64,000 bases of DNA from an uncultured Lachnospiraceae bacterium (lineage in GTDB: Bacteria > Bacillota > Clostridia > Lachnospirales > Lachnospiraceae): positions 361,108 through 425,107 of the forward strand of contig CAJUDS010000001.1 in assembly GCA_910585345.1 (NCBI GenBank), read 5' to 3'. The position numbers and the translations under genes are program-made. Below the pieces are notes generated by a model, which was not told where the DNA came from, made no database searches, and saw only the letters and a list, made by a program, of their open reading frames with translations. Below, one piece after another: positions 33,437-41,789 of this stretch (its first letter is position 1; each line of letters starts with the position of its first letter).

Positions 33437-34358
33437 CTGATTCCTTTTTCAGCGACCGCACCATCATCGGTTCGTCGCCGATATAATTGATTTCATCATT
33501 GTAATATACCTGATACGTATTCCATACATCTTCCAGCGTTTCCAATCCCTGTTTTACTTCCTTCGGACACTTCAGGCAAAGCGCAACTACCAACGCGTTG
33601 ATCACGCTCAGAGGCGCCACAAGCGAATCCACAATGGACACCATATCGCTTCTGGCCAGCAGATTACAGGAAGAGTAGAGGTTCATAGGCGAGTGTACAC
33701 TGTCCGTAATGGTAATGACTTTGGCATTTCTGTCATTAGCAAACTCCATAGCCTTTAACGTGCGCATCGAATATCTTGGAAAGCTGATGCCGATCACAGC
33801 ATCTTTTTCATTAATCCGAATCATCTGTTCGAACAGCTCGCTTACATTCGTCGTGCGGATTAAATGGACATTGCCACGGATCATATGCAGATAGAAACTA
33901 AGGAAATCCGCAAGCGGCTCACAACTCCTGATACCGACAATATAAATATTTTCCGCTTCCAATATGCTGTCCACTGCGGCCTCAAACGCCACAGGATCCA
34001 GATTTTCAATCGTATCCTGAATTTTCTCAATATCTGCCGTCAGCACCGCGCTTAAAATTTCCGACTGGGTGCTTTTACCATATTTCACACTGATTTTCTG
34101 TACAGTACTCAGCTTACTCTGTACCCACTCTTCCAATGCCTTTTGAAATTCAGGATAACCGTCATACCCAAGCCCCGATGCAAAACGCACGACAGTTGAC
34201 TCGCTGATGCCAAGATTTTCTCCCAGCCTCGCCGCAGTCATAAACACCGCCTGCTCGTAATGATCGGTAATAAACGCCGCAATTTTTTTATGACTCTTAC
34301 TCATGGAAACAAATTTCTCATTCATGCGGGTAATAATATCGTTTCTGTTTTCTTCCAT
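33429..34358 (-). CDS. MurR/RpiR-family transcriptional regulator
   Basis: The 309-residue protein has an N-terminal HTH_6 domain (LGENLGISESTVVRFASGLG) and a C-terminal SIS sugar-phosphate-binding domain (IYIVGIRSCEPLADFLSFYL and VIGISFPRYS). Family members sense phosphosugars. The order is TetR, RpiR and FAD enzyme with tiny gaps, so it may regulate the operon it belongs to. The ligand is unknown. Confidence 0.92.
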   Translation of the reverse strand: MEENRNDIITRMNEKFVSMSKSHKKIAAFITDHYEQAVFMTAARLGENLGISESTVVRFASGLGYDGYPEFQKALEEWVQSKLSTVQKISVKYGKSTQSEILSAVLTADIEKIQDTIENLDPVAFEAAVDSILEAENIYIVGIRSCEPLADFLSFYLHMIRGNVHLIRTTNVSELFEQMIRINEKDAVIGISFPRYSMRTLKAMEFANDRNAKVITITDSVHSPMNLYSSCNLLARSDMVSIVDSLVAPLSVINALVVALCLKCPKEVKQGLETLEDVWNTYQVYYNDEINYIGDEPMMVRSLKKESDV

Positions 34359-34360
34359 GC

Positions 34361-34918
34361 CTACTCCGCCAGTCCGCTGTATTCACGATAAACATTGATC
34401 AATAAAGTTAACGTTTCTTTTTCCGTCAGATCAAAATCTCCCGTTAAAGACATACATGCCGCCCCGTGAATAAAAATCCACATTTTCATAAACAGCTCCC
34501 CCGGATTTCCCACGCCCGCCGTTTTTGCCTTTGCTATCTCCCGGCTCACCATGCCTGTGCTGCCGTTCAAAAGTTCGTACATACTCTTTTCACCCCGGTG
34601 TCCGGATAAAAATAACAGCCGGAATGTATTTTTTTCGGTCGTAGCAAATTCAATATACGCCATTCCCAGATTGACAAATGGAAGCTCGTCCCTTTTAGGA
34701 TAAAATCTACAGAAATTTTCAAAAAACACAACCGATCTTTTATATACATCTCCGATCAGCTGATCCATGTTTTCATACAACCGGAAAATGGGCTGCGTCG
34801 AACACCCCGTTTTTGCCGCCAGCCTTCTGGCAGTCACCTGTTCAAACCCCTCCTCCTGCATCAATGCAAAAGCATTGTCTAAAATCATATTTTCCGTAAC
34901 AGTTGCTTTTCTCGCCAT
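34361..34918 (-). CDS. TetR/AcrR-family transcriptional regulator
   Basis: The 185-residue protein has a TetR HTH (TARRLAAKTGCSTQPIFRLY) and a ligand-binding half related to the WHG/TetR_C types. It is the first gene of the operon running through cheR, behind its own promoter at 34962-34990. It lies 2 bases ahead of the RpiR gene. Its ligand is not readable. Confidence 0.9.
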   Translation of the reverse strand: MARKATVTENMILDNAFALMQEEGFEQVTARRLAAKTGCSTQPIFRLYENMDQLIGDVYKRSVVFFENFCRFYPKRDELPFVNLGMAYIEFATTEKNTFRLLFLSGHRGEKSMYELLNGSTGMVSREIAKAKTAGVGNPGELFMKMWIFIHGAACMSLTGDFDLTEKETLTLLINVYREYSGLAE

Positions 34919-34961
34919 ACTTTTCTCCTCTAACTCTATTTAACAGGTGATAACATATGAA

Positions 34962-34990
34962 ATTTTAGCCTGAATTTTCCAAAAAGTCAA
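34962..34990 (-). promoter_or_regulatory. Sigma-A promoter of the tetR-rpiR-cmk-ispH operon
   Basis: Minus strand TTGACT (34990-34985), a 17-base spacer and TAAAAT (34967-34962). TGTTA is directly repeated a short way downstream (TGTTATCACCTGTTA), possibly part of an operator. Confidence 0.72.
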
Positions 34991-35048
34991 GTGTCGATAA
35001 AAGGTTCCATTTTTTTACACGATTCATCTGCTCATCCCGCTGCGCCGT

Positions 35049-36626
35049 TTACAATAGAGGCGCAATCGCTTTCATCAGACATCCCACTAATTTCACAGAA
35101 CATCTCTCCTTCCGTGCCGTTTCCATTGTAACCTGTCTGCATTTTCCGAGAGCAGACTGGAAATCCGCCTCTATTTCAGAAATACAGTCCGTTTGATAAA
35201 GATATGTGGCGCATTCAAAATGATGATATAAGCTGCGATAATCTAAATTGATCGTACCTACGACCGCTTCCCTTGCATCGCTGACAAATACTTTTGCATG
35301 TACGAATCCCGGCGTATATTCATATAGTTTCACCCCTGATTCCAGCAGAGAAGCATAGTGGGTCTTTGCCAATGCATAGGGAATCGATTTATCAGCAATA
35401 CCCGGAAGCAGTATGACCACCTCCACCCCTCTTTCCGCCGCAAATTTCAGGGCAGTCTCCATTTCACCGTCTAAAATCAAATAGGGCGTCATAATATGCA
35501 CATACTGCAGAGATCTGTTCAGAATATCCATATACACCCGTTCCCCCAGCTTGTCATTGTCCAGCGGACAGTCACCATATGGAATCACATACCCTTTCGT
35601 CCCCCGCGCAGACTCCGATGAACCGGAAAGAAAATGAAGCGGTATATTCTCCCGCTCATCAATCCCCCACATCTGCAGAAACATCAGGGTAAAACTCTTT
35701 ACTGCTTCTCCCTTCAGCATAAGAGCGGCATCTTTCCAATGCCCGAATTTTTTCTTTTGATTAATATATTCATCTGCAAGATTTACACCACCGTTAAATG
35801 CCACCTGACCGTCAATCACTAAAATTTTTCTATGATCCCGGTAATTATAATGTGTGGAAACAAACGGTGTGACAGGCGCAAATATTTTACAGCGAATCCC
35901 CAATGCCTGCAGACGTTTTGGATAATCATGCGGCAGCAATGCAAACTCACAGGTTCCGTCATACATGACACGCACATCCACGCCCTCCGCTGCTTTCCGT
36001 GCCAAAATCTCCAGTATCCTGCCCCACATAATCCCTTCGTCTATAATGAAATACTCCATAAAAATAAAATGCTTTGCCATCTGCAGCTGTCTGAGCATCT
36101 CTTCAAACTTTTTCTCTCCCGACGGGAAATACATAACAGATGTATTTTCATATACAGGATGACATCCGCTCCTGTGCATATAGTGCGCCAAAGCGGCTAT
36201 CCCGGGGTTTTCCTCTGAAAGCCGTTCCATCACTTCACACGGCTGCAAAATCGCTTCTTTTGTATCTGTCAGAATCTGATGCATACGCATTTTCAAAGCT
36301 CTGTGCCCGATATCACTCTGCATATATAAAAACAAAACGACGCCAAATACGGGAAGGAGCATAATTACAATCAGCCATGTGATTTTTGTCATAGGATTCA
36401 TCCTGTTATTTAATAGATAAACTACCATCCCTGCCGTAAACAGCATCGCACCGCCCCAAATATGCGGCAGAAATTCTTCAAACCAGTGAAAAATGCCAAA
36501 GAGAATCACAATCTGTGCTGCCAACAACAGCAGCATCAATCCAAAACGACTGAATATGGCATGAACAATCCCTTTCTGTCCCTTTTTTAATAAGGAAAGC
36601 CCTTTGTTTTTATAATCTGACTGCAT
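35049..36626 (-). CDS. cls: Cardiolipin synthase
   Basis: The 525-residue membrane phospholipase-D-type enzyme joins phosphatidylglycerols into cardiolipin. Two N-terminal TM helices come first (LMLLLLAAQIVILFGIF, then LFTAGMVVYLLN). Two HKD motifs follow: HYNYRDHRKILVIDG near residue 255 and HAKVFVSDAREAVVG near 440. The start follows AAAGGAG. It has its own promoter, back to back with that of the DUF1622 gene. Confidence 0.94.
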   Translation of the reverse strand: MQSDYKNKGLSLLKKGQKGIVHAIFSRFGLMLLLLAAQIVILFGIFHWFEEFLPHIWGGAMLFTAGMVVYLLNNRMNPMTKITWLIVIMLLPVFGVVLFLYMQSDIGHRALKMRMHQILTDTKEAILQPCEVMERLSEENPGIAALAHYMHRSGCHPVYENTSVMYFPSGEKKFEEMLRQLQMAKHFIFMEYFIIDEGIMWGRILEILARKAAEGVDVRVMYDGTCEFALLPHDYPKRLQALGIRCKIFAPVTPFVSTHYNYRDHRKILVIDGQVAFNGGVNLADEYINQKKKFGHWKDAALMLKGEAVKSFTLMFLQMWGIDERENIPLHFLSGSSESARGTKGYVIPYGDCPLDNDKLGERVYMDILNRSLQYVHIMTPYLILDGEMETALKFAAERGVEVVILLPGIADKSIPYALAKTHYASLLESGVKLYEYTPGFVHAKVFVSDAREAVVGTINLDYRSLYHHFECATYLYQTDCISEIEADFQSALGKCRQVTMETARKERCSVKLVGCLMKAIAPLL

Positions 36627-36670
36627 AACCTTCGCTCCTTTTGTACTTTTCGTCGAAAATCCTGCAAAAT

Positions 36671-36699
36671 ATTATAGCACAAGCCAGGCGGTTTGTCCC
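36671..36699 (-). promoter_or_regulatory. Sigma-A promoter of cls
   Basis: Minus strand GGGACA (36699-36694), a 17-base spacer and a perfect TATAAT (36676-36671), about 45 bases before cls. Confidence 0.65.
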
Positions 36700-36707
36700 G
36701 CACACAA

Positions 36708-36736
36708 TTGCAGTTATGGACAACCTGTGCTATAAT
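36708..36736 (+). promoter_or_regulatory. Sigma-A promoter of the DUF1622-HAD operon
   Basis: TTGCAG (36708-36713), a 17-base spacer and a perfect TATAAT (36731-36736), 31 bases before the DUF1622 gene. The sequence GTGCTATAATA is shared with the divergent cls promoter. Confidence 0.8.
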
Positions 36737-36767
36737 AAATATATTCTACTGTGCGAGGAGCCAAAAA

Positions 36768-37097
36768 ATGGAAGAACTTTTACACATTGTATTAAACACG
36801 ATCGTTGCCTACGCCATTTTATTATTTGAGTTTGTAGGTGTTTTTGTTATCATCATTGCCTGTTTAAAAGGTATCGTAGACTATATCAAAAAGAGTCCCG
36901 ACATCCGTCTGAATCTTGCAAAGGGTATGGCTATGGGATTGGAATTTAAACTTGGAAGCGAGATCCTCAGGACCGTAGCTGTGAGGGAATTTCGCGAAAT
37001 ACTGATCGTTGCCAGTATTATTTCTCTGCGGGCGCTTCTCACCTTCCTGATCCACTGGGAGATCAAAAACGAAGAACAGGAAAAAAAGAACATCTGA
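36768..37097 (+). CDS. DUF1622 family membrane protein
   Basis: The 109-residue protein has two TM segments (IVAYAILLFEFVGVFVIIIA and ILIVASIISLRALLTFLI) with a charged loop between them (KLGSEILRTVAVREFREI). This is the DUF1622 pattern; no function is known. The start follows GAGGAG; a longer frame begins 25 codons earlier, over the -10 box, so it is excluded. A charged C-terminus faces the HAD gene 16 bases on. Confidence 0.85.
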   Translation: MEELLHIVLNTIVAYAILLFEFVGVFVIIIACLKGIVDYIKKSPDIRLNLAKGMAMGLEFKLGSEILRTVAVREFREILIVASIISLRALLTFLIHWEIKNEEQEKKNI

Positions 37098-37113
37098 TGA
37101 AGGAGAAATAAAT

Positions 37114-37893
37114 TTGAAATCAATTGTTAGCTTTGATTTGGATATGACGCTGCTCGATCATAAAACATACCGCATCCCGGACAGCGCTATGGAGGCCATT
37201 GACAGACTGCGTAACAACCATTACATCGTTCTTGCGACAGGACGGGATATGGATAATTATTTCAGCCGGCAGTTTCGGGATATTGTTCAGGCAGACGCTA
37301 TTATACATAATAATGGAACCAAAATTACAGTCGGTAAGCAGGTTATCTATGAGACCTGCATGTCAAAAGAACTGGTTACATCCATTCTGCAGTTTGCAGA
37401 CCAGAACAATTTATCCGTAGGAATTACGCTTGGAAATAATGATTACTACACCCATCCGGAACAGGTCAGAGACAGGGATATGGAAGTTTGGGGGGAATCA
37501 AACAGGCAGTATAAGGATCCATGGGAACTGACAGACAAAAACATCCGGACTTTAGTTTATATTGGAGAGCGGGAAGGCGCCAAAACGTTAGAAGAAAACT
37601 TTCCTGCACTGAAATGTCCTTTGTTCGAAGGTGTAAAAGGCGCCGATATCATTGAAAAACGTAATTCCAAGGCAATTGGACTGCAATTTTTATGTGATTA
37701 TCTGGGAACAGATATAAAAGACTCTTATGCATTTGGCGACAGTATGAACGACTATGAGATCTTGAAGGCCGCCGGCGTGGGAATCGCAATGGGAAATGCC
37801 ATCCCAGCGCTAAAAGAAGTAGCAGATTACGTGACAGAGAACATTGAAGAAGACGGTATTTTAAAAGCCTGCCAACATTTCCATCTAATTTAA
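37114..37893 (+). CDS. HAD-superfamily (Cof-type) phosphatase
   Basis: The 259-residue protein has a TTG start after AAGGAG. Motif I is FDLDMTLLD with the two catalytic aspartates. A C2-type cap follows, then Lys in RNSKAIGLQFLCDYL and the metal site YAFGDSMNDYEIL. Cof-type HADs dephosphorylate sugar phosphates and nucleotides; the substrate cannot be stated. A strong terminator follows. Confidence 0.9.
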   Translation: MKSIVSFDLDMTLLDHKTYRIPDSAMEAIDRLRNNHYIVLATGRDMDNYFSRQFRDIVQADAIIHNNGTKITVGKQVIYETCMSKELVTSILQFADQNNLSVGITLGNNDYYTHPEQVRDRDMEVWGESNRQYKDPWELTDKNIRTLVYIGEREGAKTLEENFPALKCPLFEGVKGADIIEKRNSKAIGLQFLCDYLGTDIKDSYAFGDSMNDYEILKAAGVGIAMGNAIPALKEVADYVTENIEEDGILKACQHFHLI

Positions 37894-37917
37894 GGAATAG
37901 AGACAGCACAGGAATAA

Positions 37918-37962
37918 AAAAATGGCGGTCCTGATTAGCAACAATCAGAACCGCCATTTTTA
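37918..37962. terminator. Bidirectional terminator between the HAD gene and oadA
   Basis: Long stem AAATGGCGGTcCTGATT / AATCAGaACCGCCATTT with a 6-base loop, A-tract on the left and T-tract on the right. It ends both the plus-strand HAD unit and the minus-strand decarboxylase operon. Confidence 0.92.
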
Positions 37963-37992
37963 ACTTTTCAATAACCGATTCATTTTATAGAA

Positions 37993-39411
37993 TTATACCG
38001 GATAAGCGCCGTTCTTTGTATCCGCCTGCGTCATATCCACTTTTTCCTGTTGTGCCTGACGATATTTAAAGAAGTCTGTTGCTACCTGCGGGAACAGCGC
38101 ATAAGACAATACGTCTTCCTCCTGCTGTTTCCATTCTTTCATCTCAGATTCCAGCTTATCCATCTCATTCTCAATCAAATCAGCCGGACGGCATGTAATT
38201 CTCTTTTCGCCGGGAATTACCTTGTCAATCACTTCCTGGCTCATCGGTTTTACAGTCTGGCCATATTCACCGCGGAGCACTGCCTTCGTCTCCTTAGTCG
38301 CCATCTTATACCGCTCACCCATAAGTACATTAAATACGGCCTGTGTCCCGACAATCTGGGAAGAAGGCGTTACAAGAGGCGGCTCGCCCAGATCCTTACG
38401 CACTGCAGGAATCTCACGAAGCACATCATAATATTTGTCTTCCGCATTCTGCTCTTTTAACTGGCTTACCATATTGGAAAGCATTCCGCCCGGTACCTGA
38501 TACAATAACGTCTTAATATCAACGCCCATAACCTTCGGATTGAGCAGACCGCTTGCAAGGCACTCGTCTCTGTAAGGCCGGAAATAATCGGCAATCTCAG
38601 CAAGAACATTCTGGTCATATCCTGTATCATAAGGAGTTCCCTTGAATGTTTCCACCATCACTTCTGTTGCGGGCTGCGAAGTCCCCATCGCAAAAGGAGA
38701 AATTGCACAGTCAATGACATCTACGCCCGCTTCCACTGCCTTCAGATAAGTCATGGAAGCCACGCCGGATGTATAATGTGTATGAAGCTGGATCGGCAGC
38801 TTGGTTGCCGCCTTCATAGCGCCGATCATTTCAGATGCCTTATACGGCACAAGCAGACCCGCCATATCTTTGATACAAATGGAATCCGCACCCATTTCCT
38901 CGATCTTCTTTGCCATATCCACCCAGTATTCCAGTGTATACGCATCACCCAGCGTATAAGAAAGCGCTATCTGTGCATGGCCTCTGCCTTCACGCTGTTT
39001 GATCTTGTTTGTAGCGTTTACCGCCGCCTGCAGATTGCGCAGATCGTTTAAGCAGTCAAAAATACGGATAATATCAATTCCGTTGGCAATGGATTTTTCT
39101 ACAAAGCTGTCTACCACATCGTCCGCGTACGGTCTGTAACCGAGGATATTCTGGCCTCTGAACAGCATCTGCAGCTTTGTATTCTTAAATCCGTCTCTCA
39201 ATTTTCGCAGTCTTTCCCACGGATCTTCCTTTAAAAACCGAAGAGATGCGTCAAAGGTAGCGCCGCCCCAGCACTCTACTGCATGATAACCTACTTTATC
39301 CATTTTGTCGACAATGGGAAGCATCATGTCGGTCGGCATTCTTGTTGCAATCAATGACTGATGCGCGTCACGCAAAACGGTTTCCATTATTTTAATTGGT
39401 TTCTTTTCCAT
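37993..39411 (-). CDS. oadA: Oxaloacetate decarboxylase alpha (carboxyltransferase) subunit
   Basis: The 472-residue protein is the biotin-dependent carboxyltransferase that moves CO2 from oxaloacetate to biotin (or the reverse with pyruvate). The TIM-barrel has ETVLRDAHQSLIATRM and CWGGATFDASLRFL, with LHTHYTSGVASM for metal binding. Unlike many OadA proteins it has no C-terminal biotin domain; that is a separate gene at 40625. The same fold is the 5S subunit of transcarboxylase. Confidence 0.93.
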   Translation of the reverse strand: MEKKPIKIMETVLRDAHQSLIATRMPTDMMLPIVDKMDKVGYHAVECWGGATFDASLRFLKEDPWERLRKLRDGFKNTKLQMLFRGQNILGYRPYADDVVDSFVEKSIANGIDIIRIFDCLNDLRNLQAAVNATNKIKQREGRGHAQIALSYTLGDAYTLEYWVDMAKKIEEMGADSICIKDMAGLLVPYKASEMIGAMKAATKLPIQLHTHYTSGVASMTYLKAVEAGVDVIDCAISPFAMGTSQPATEVMVETFKGTPYDTGYDQNVLAEIADYFRPYRDECLASGLLNPKVMGVDIKTLLYQVPGGMLSNMVSQLKEQNAEDKYYDVLREIPAVRKDLGEPPLVTPSSQIVGTQAVFNVLMGERYKMATKETKAVLRGEYGQTVKPMSQEVIDKVIPGEKRITCRPADLIENEMDKLESEMKEWKQQEEDVLSYALFPQVATDFFKYRQAQQEKVDMTQADTKNGAYPV

Positions 39412-39430
39412 TTTCTATTTTCCTCCTGTC

Positions 39431-40582
39431 TTAGAATACTCCGAATACAGCCATAAATGTTCCGGCTGCCACTGCAGTACCGATTACGCCGGCCACATTA
39501 GGCCCCATCGCATGCATAAGCAGGAAGTTGGTAGGATCCGCCTCCGCGCCTACTTTCTGCGACACCCTCGCTGCCATAGGCACCGCCGATACACCTGCGG
39601 AACCAATCAGAGGATTTACCTTGCCGCCTGACAGCCTGCACATAATCTTTCCGAACAATACACCGGCCGCCGTACCGAACGCAAAAGCAATCAGACCTAA
39701 GATTACAATAAAAATCGTATCCCAGTTCAAAAAGGCTTCCGCACTTGTCGTGGCGCCTACGGACGTACCAAGCAGAATGACAACGATATACATCAGTGCG
39801 TTGGATGCGGTATCTGTCAGCTGTCTCACCACGCCGGATTCCCGGAACAGATTACCAAGCATCAGCATACCAACCAAAGGCGCTGTTGTAGGAAGAATCA
39901 TACATACTACAATCGTAACGATAACCGGGAACAGAATCTTTTCCAGTTTAGAAACCGGACGAAGCTGTCCCATCTTGATCTTTCTCTCCTCTTTTGTCGT
40001 CAACAGCTTCATAATCGGCGGCTGAATAATCGGAACAAGAGACATATAGGAGTACGCCGCCACAGCAATCGGACCCAGCAATGCGGTCTGTCCTAATTTT
40101 CCGGCAAGGAAAATCGAAGTCGGGCCGTCGGCGCCGCCGATAATAGAGATTGCCGCAGCCGCTTTATCATTGAATCCCATTGCAATTGCGCCGAAATATG
40201 CGGCAAAAATACCAAACTGCGCTGCCGCTCCTAACAGAAAGCTCTTGGGATTCGCAATCAGCGGACCAAAATCCGTCATGGCTCCTACCCCCATAAAAAT
40301 CAGGGACGGCAGGATGGCCCATTCATCCAGAACATAGAAATAATACAGTAAGCCGCCTACGCCGTTTGCAGCATCTTCCGCATGGATCATAATATCCGGA
40401 TAGATATTGACAAGCAGCATACCGAATGCTATCGGAGTCAAAAGGAGCGGCTCAAACTCTTTTGCAATAGCAAGATAAAGAAATACACAAGCCACTACAA
40501 TCATAACGTAATTTCCAACAGTCAAGTTGAAAAATGCCGTTTGATGTATTAGATTGTCTAAAGTTGTTGCGATATAAGACAT
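39431..40582 (-). CDS. oadB: Sodium-pumping decarboxylase beta subunit
   Basis: The 383-residue integral membrane protein has roughly nine TM segments. It decarboxylates carboxybiotin and exports Na+. Family landmarks include IGGADGPTSIFLAGKL (Na+-site Asp) and LIGSAGVSAVPMAARVSQKV. Its partners are the soluble carboxyltransferases and the biotin carrier encoded beside it. The start follows CAGGAGG. Confidence 0.95.
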   Translation of the reverse strand: MSYIATTLDNLIHQTAFFNLTVGNYVMIVVACVFLYLAIAKEFEPLLLTPIAFGMLLVNIYPDIMIHAEDAANGVGGLLYYFYVLDEWAILPSLIFMGVGAMTDFGPLIANPKSFLLGAAAQFGIFAAYFGAIAMGFNDKAAAAISIIGGADGPTSIFLAGKLGQTALLGPIAVAAYSYMSLVPIIQPPIMKLLTTKEERKIKMGQLRPVSKLEKILFPVIVTIVVCMILPTTAPLVGMLMLGNLFRESGVVRQLTDTASNALMYIVVILLGTSVGATTSAEAFLNWDTIFIVILGLIAFAFGTAAGVLFGKIMCRLSGGKVNPLIGSAGVSAVPMAARVSQKVGAEADPTNFLLMHAMGPNVAGVIGTAVAAGTFMAVFGVF

Positions 40583-40624
40583 TTTATCGACCTCCTGTTG
40601 TCGTTCGCATTCATACGACAGTAA

Positions 40625-40999
40625 TTAGTTTAATGTTGCCAGTAAAGCGCCTGCTTCCACAGGATCCCCCACTGCCACATCAATGCTTGCTACTGTACCG
40701 TCTGAAGGAGCAACAACCGGAATTTCCATCTTCATCGCTTCCAAAATTACCACAGGATCACCGGCCTTCAATGCCTGTCCTACGCTTGCTTCCACTTTAA
40801 ATACCTTGCCTGCCGCACCGGCTTCCACCTTAATGCTTCCTGCTGCGCCGGCTGCCTTCGGCGCTGCTGCAGGCGCTGCTTTTGGAGCGGCCTTCGGCGC
40901 CGCTTTGGGCGCTGCTGCAGGCGCTGCGCCTGTGGATACGCCTTCTTCTACTACAACATCATATACGTTTCCATTTACAGTAATGGTATAATTTTTCAT
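40625..40999 (-). CDS. Biotin carboxyl carrier protein of the decarboxylase complex
   Basis: The 124-residue protein starts MKNYTITVNG, with an Ala-Pro-Lys-rich flexible linker in the middle. The C-terminal biotinyl domain has the acceptor lysine in EAMKMEIP. The linker lets the domain swing between active sites. The ATG at 40999 is chosen because GGAGG stands 8 bases upstream. Confidence 0.95.
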   Translation of the reverse strand: MKNYTITVNGNVYDVVVEEGVSTGAAPAAAPKAAPKAAPKAAPAAAPKAAGAAGSIKVEAGAAGKVFKVEASVGQALKAGDPVVILEAMKMEIPVVAPSDGTVASIDVAVGDPVEAGALLATLN

Positions 41000-41018
41000 T
41001 TTCATATCCTCCTGTTCG

Positions 41019-41768
41019 TTAAGCTCTCTGCCATTTATTCGTATTTGCCCTTCTGATGCTTCTTACCACAAAACCGTCTGTGGAAGCAGCGCCTTCGCTG
41101 GCGGCAATCGCTGCGGCAATTACAGCAACAAGTTCCAAATCATCTGTCAGATCTTCTTCGGCTTCGGCTGTGGCCGGAGCAGCGCTGACCACCGGTTCTC
41201 TCTTTTCTTCCTGTACCTCTTTTCCTTTTCTGGAAAAAGCGGACTGAATCTTCGGAATCAGCACAAATGCGGAAATAATCACACTGATCAGAATCAGCAC
41301 GACAAATACGGTACCCATACCGATCACTGTGTTAAGCAGCGCCTTCTGCATCAGTTCCCCAAAACTATACTGTACATTTGTGGTGACACTGGTCAGTTCC
41401 AGATTTTTATCCAATATAATTTCAACCTGCGCATCTCTGATCGAACCGTCGACCATCACACTGATAATTGTAGATTTCTCGCTGATTTCAACTTCATGGT
41501 CTTCCATGATAGCCTGATAACTACCCATATCCTCCTGAGCGGCTTTCCAACTTGCAAATGCGGCAGCAAGCACTTCATCACCGGCATACTGCTCCTCCAT
41601 ACCGGCCTGTACGACAGCATTGATACTCTCCACCAGATTATCTGCATACAAAATCGCATCTTCCTCTGTGATCCTATCGTCAGCTACCGTCTCATCCGCT
41701 TTGGAACCACAGGCTGTAAGGCCCAGGATACAAGTAATCATACCTAATACTAATAATATTTTTTTCAT
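41019..41768 (-). CDS. oadG: OadG-type gamma subunit with lipoprotein-like N-terminus
   Basis: The protein begins MKKILLVLGMITCILGLTAC, a lipoprotein signal with lipobox Cys near residue 20, then about 110 residues outside. A TM helix (TVFVVLILISVIISAFVLI) and a cytoplasmic tail follow, as in OAD gamma. The outer part (for example IRDAQVEIILDKNLELTSVT) is not found in the short classical OadG of about 85 residues. OadG holds the complex together at the membrane. It lies between mmdA and the biotin carrier. Confidence 0.75.
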   Translation of the reverse strand: MKKILLVLGMITCILGLTACGSKADETVADDRITEEDAILYADNLVESINAVVQAGMEEQYAGDEVLAAAFASWKAAQEDMGSYQAIMEDHEVEISEKSTIISVMVDGSIRDAQVEIILDKNLELTSVTTNVQYSFGELMQKALLNTVIGMGTVFVVLILISVIISAFVLIPKIQSAFSRKGKEVQEEKREPVVSAAPATAEAEEDLTDDLELVAVIAAAIAASEGAASTDGFVVRSIRRANTNKWQRA

Positions 41769-41789
41769 ATTAAGTATCATCCTTTCTTT

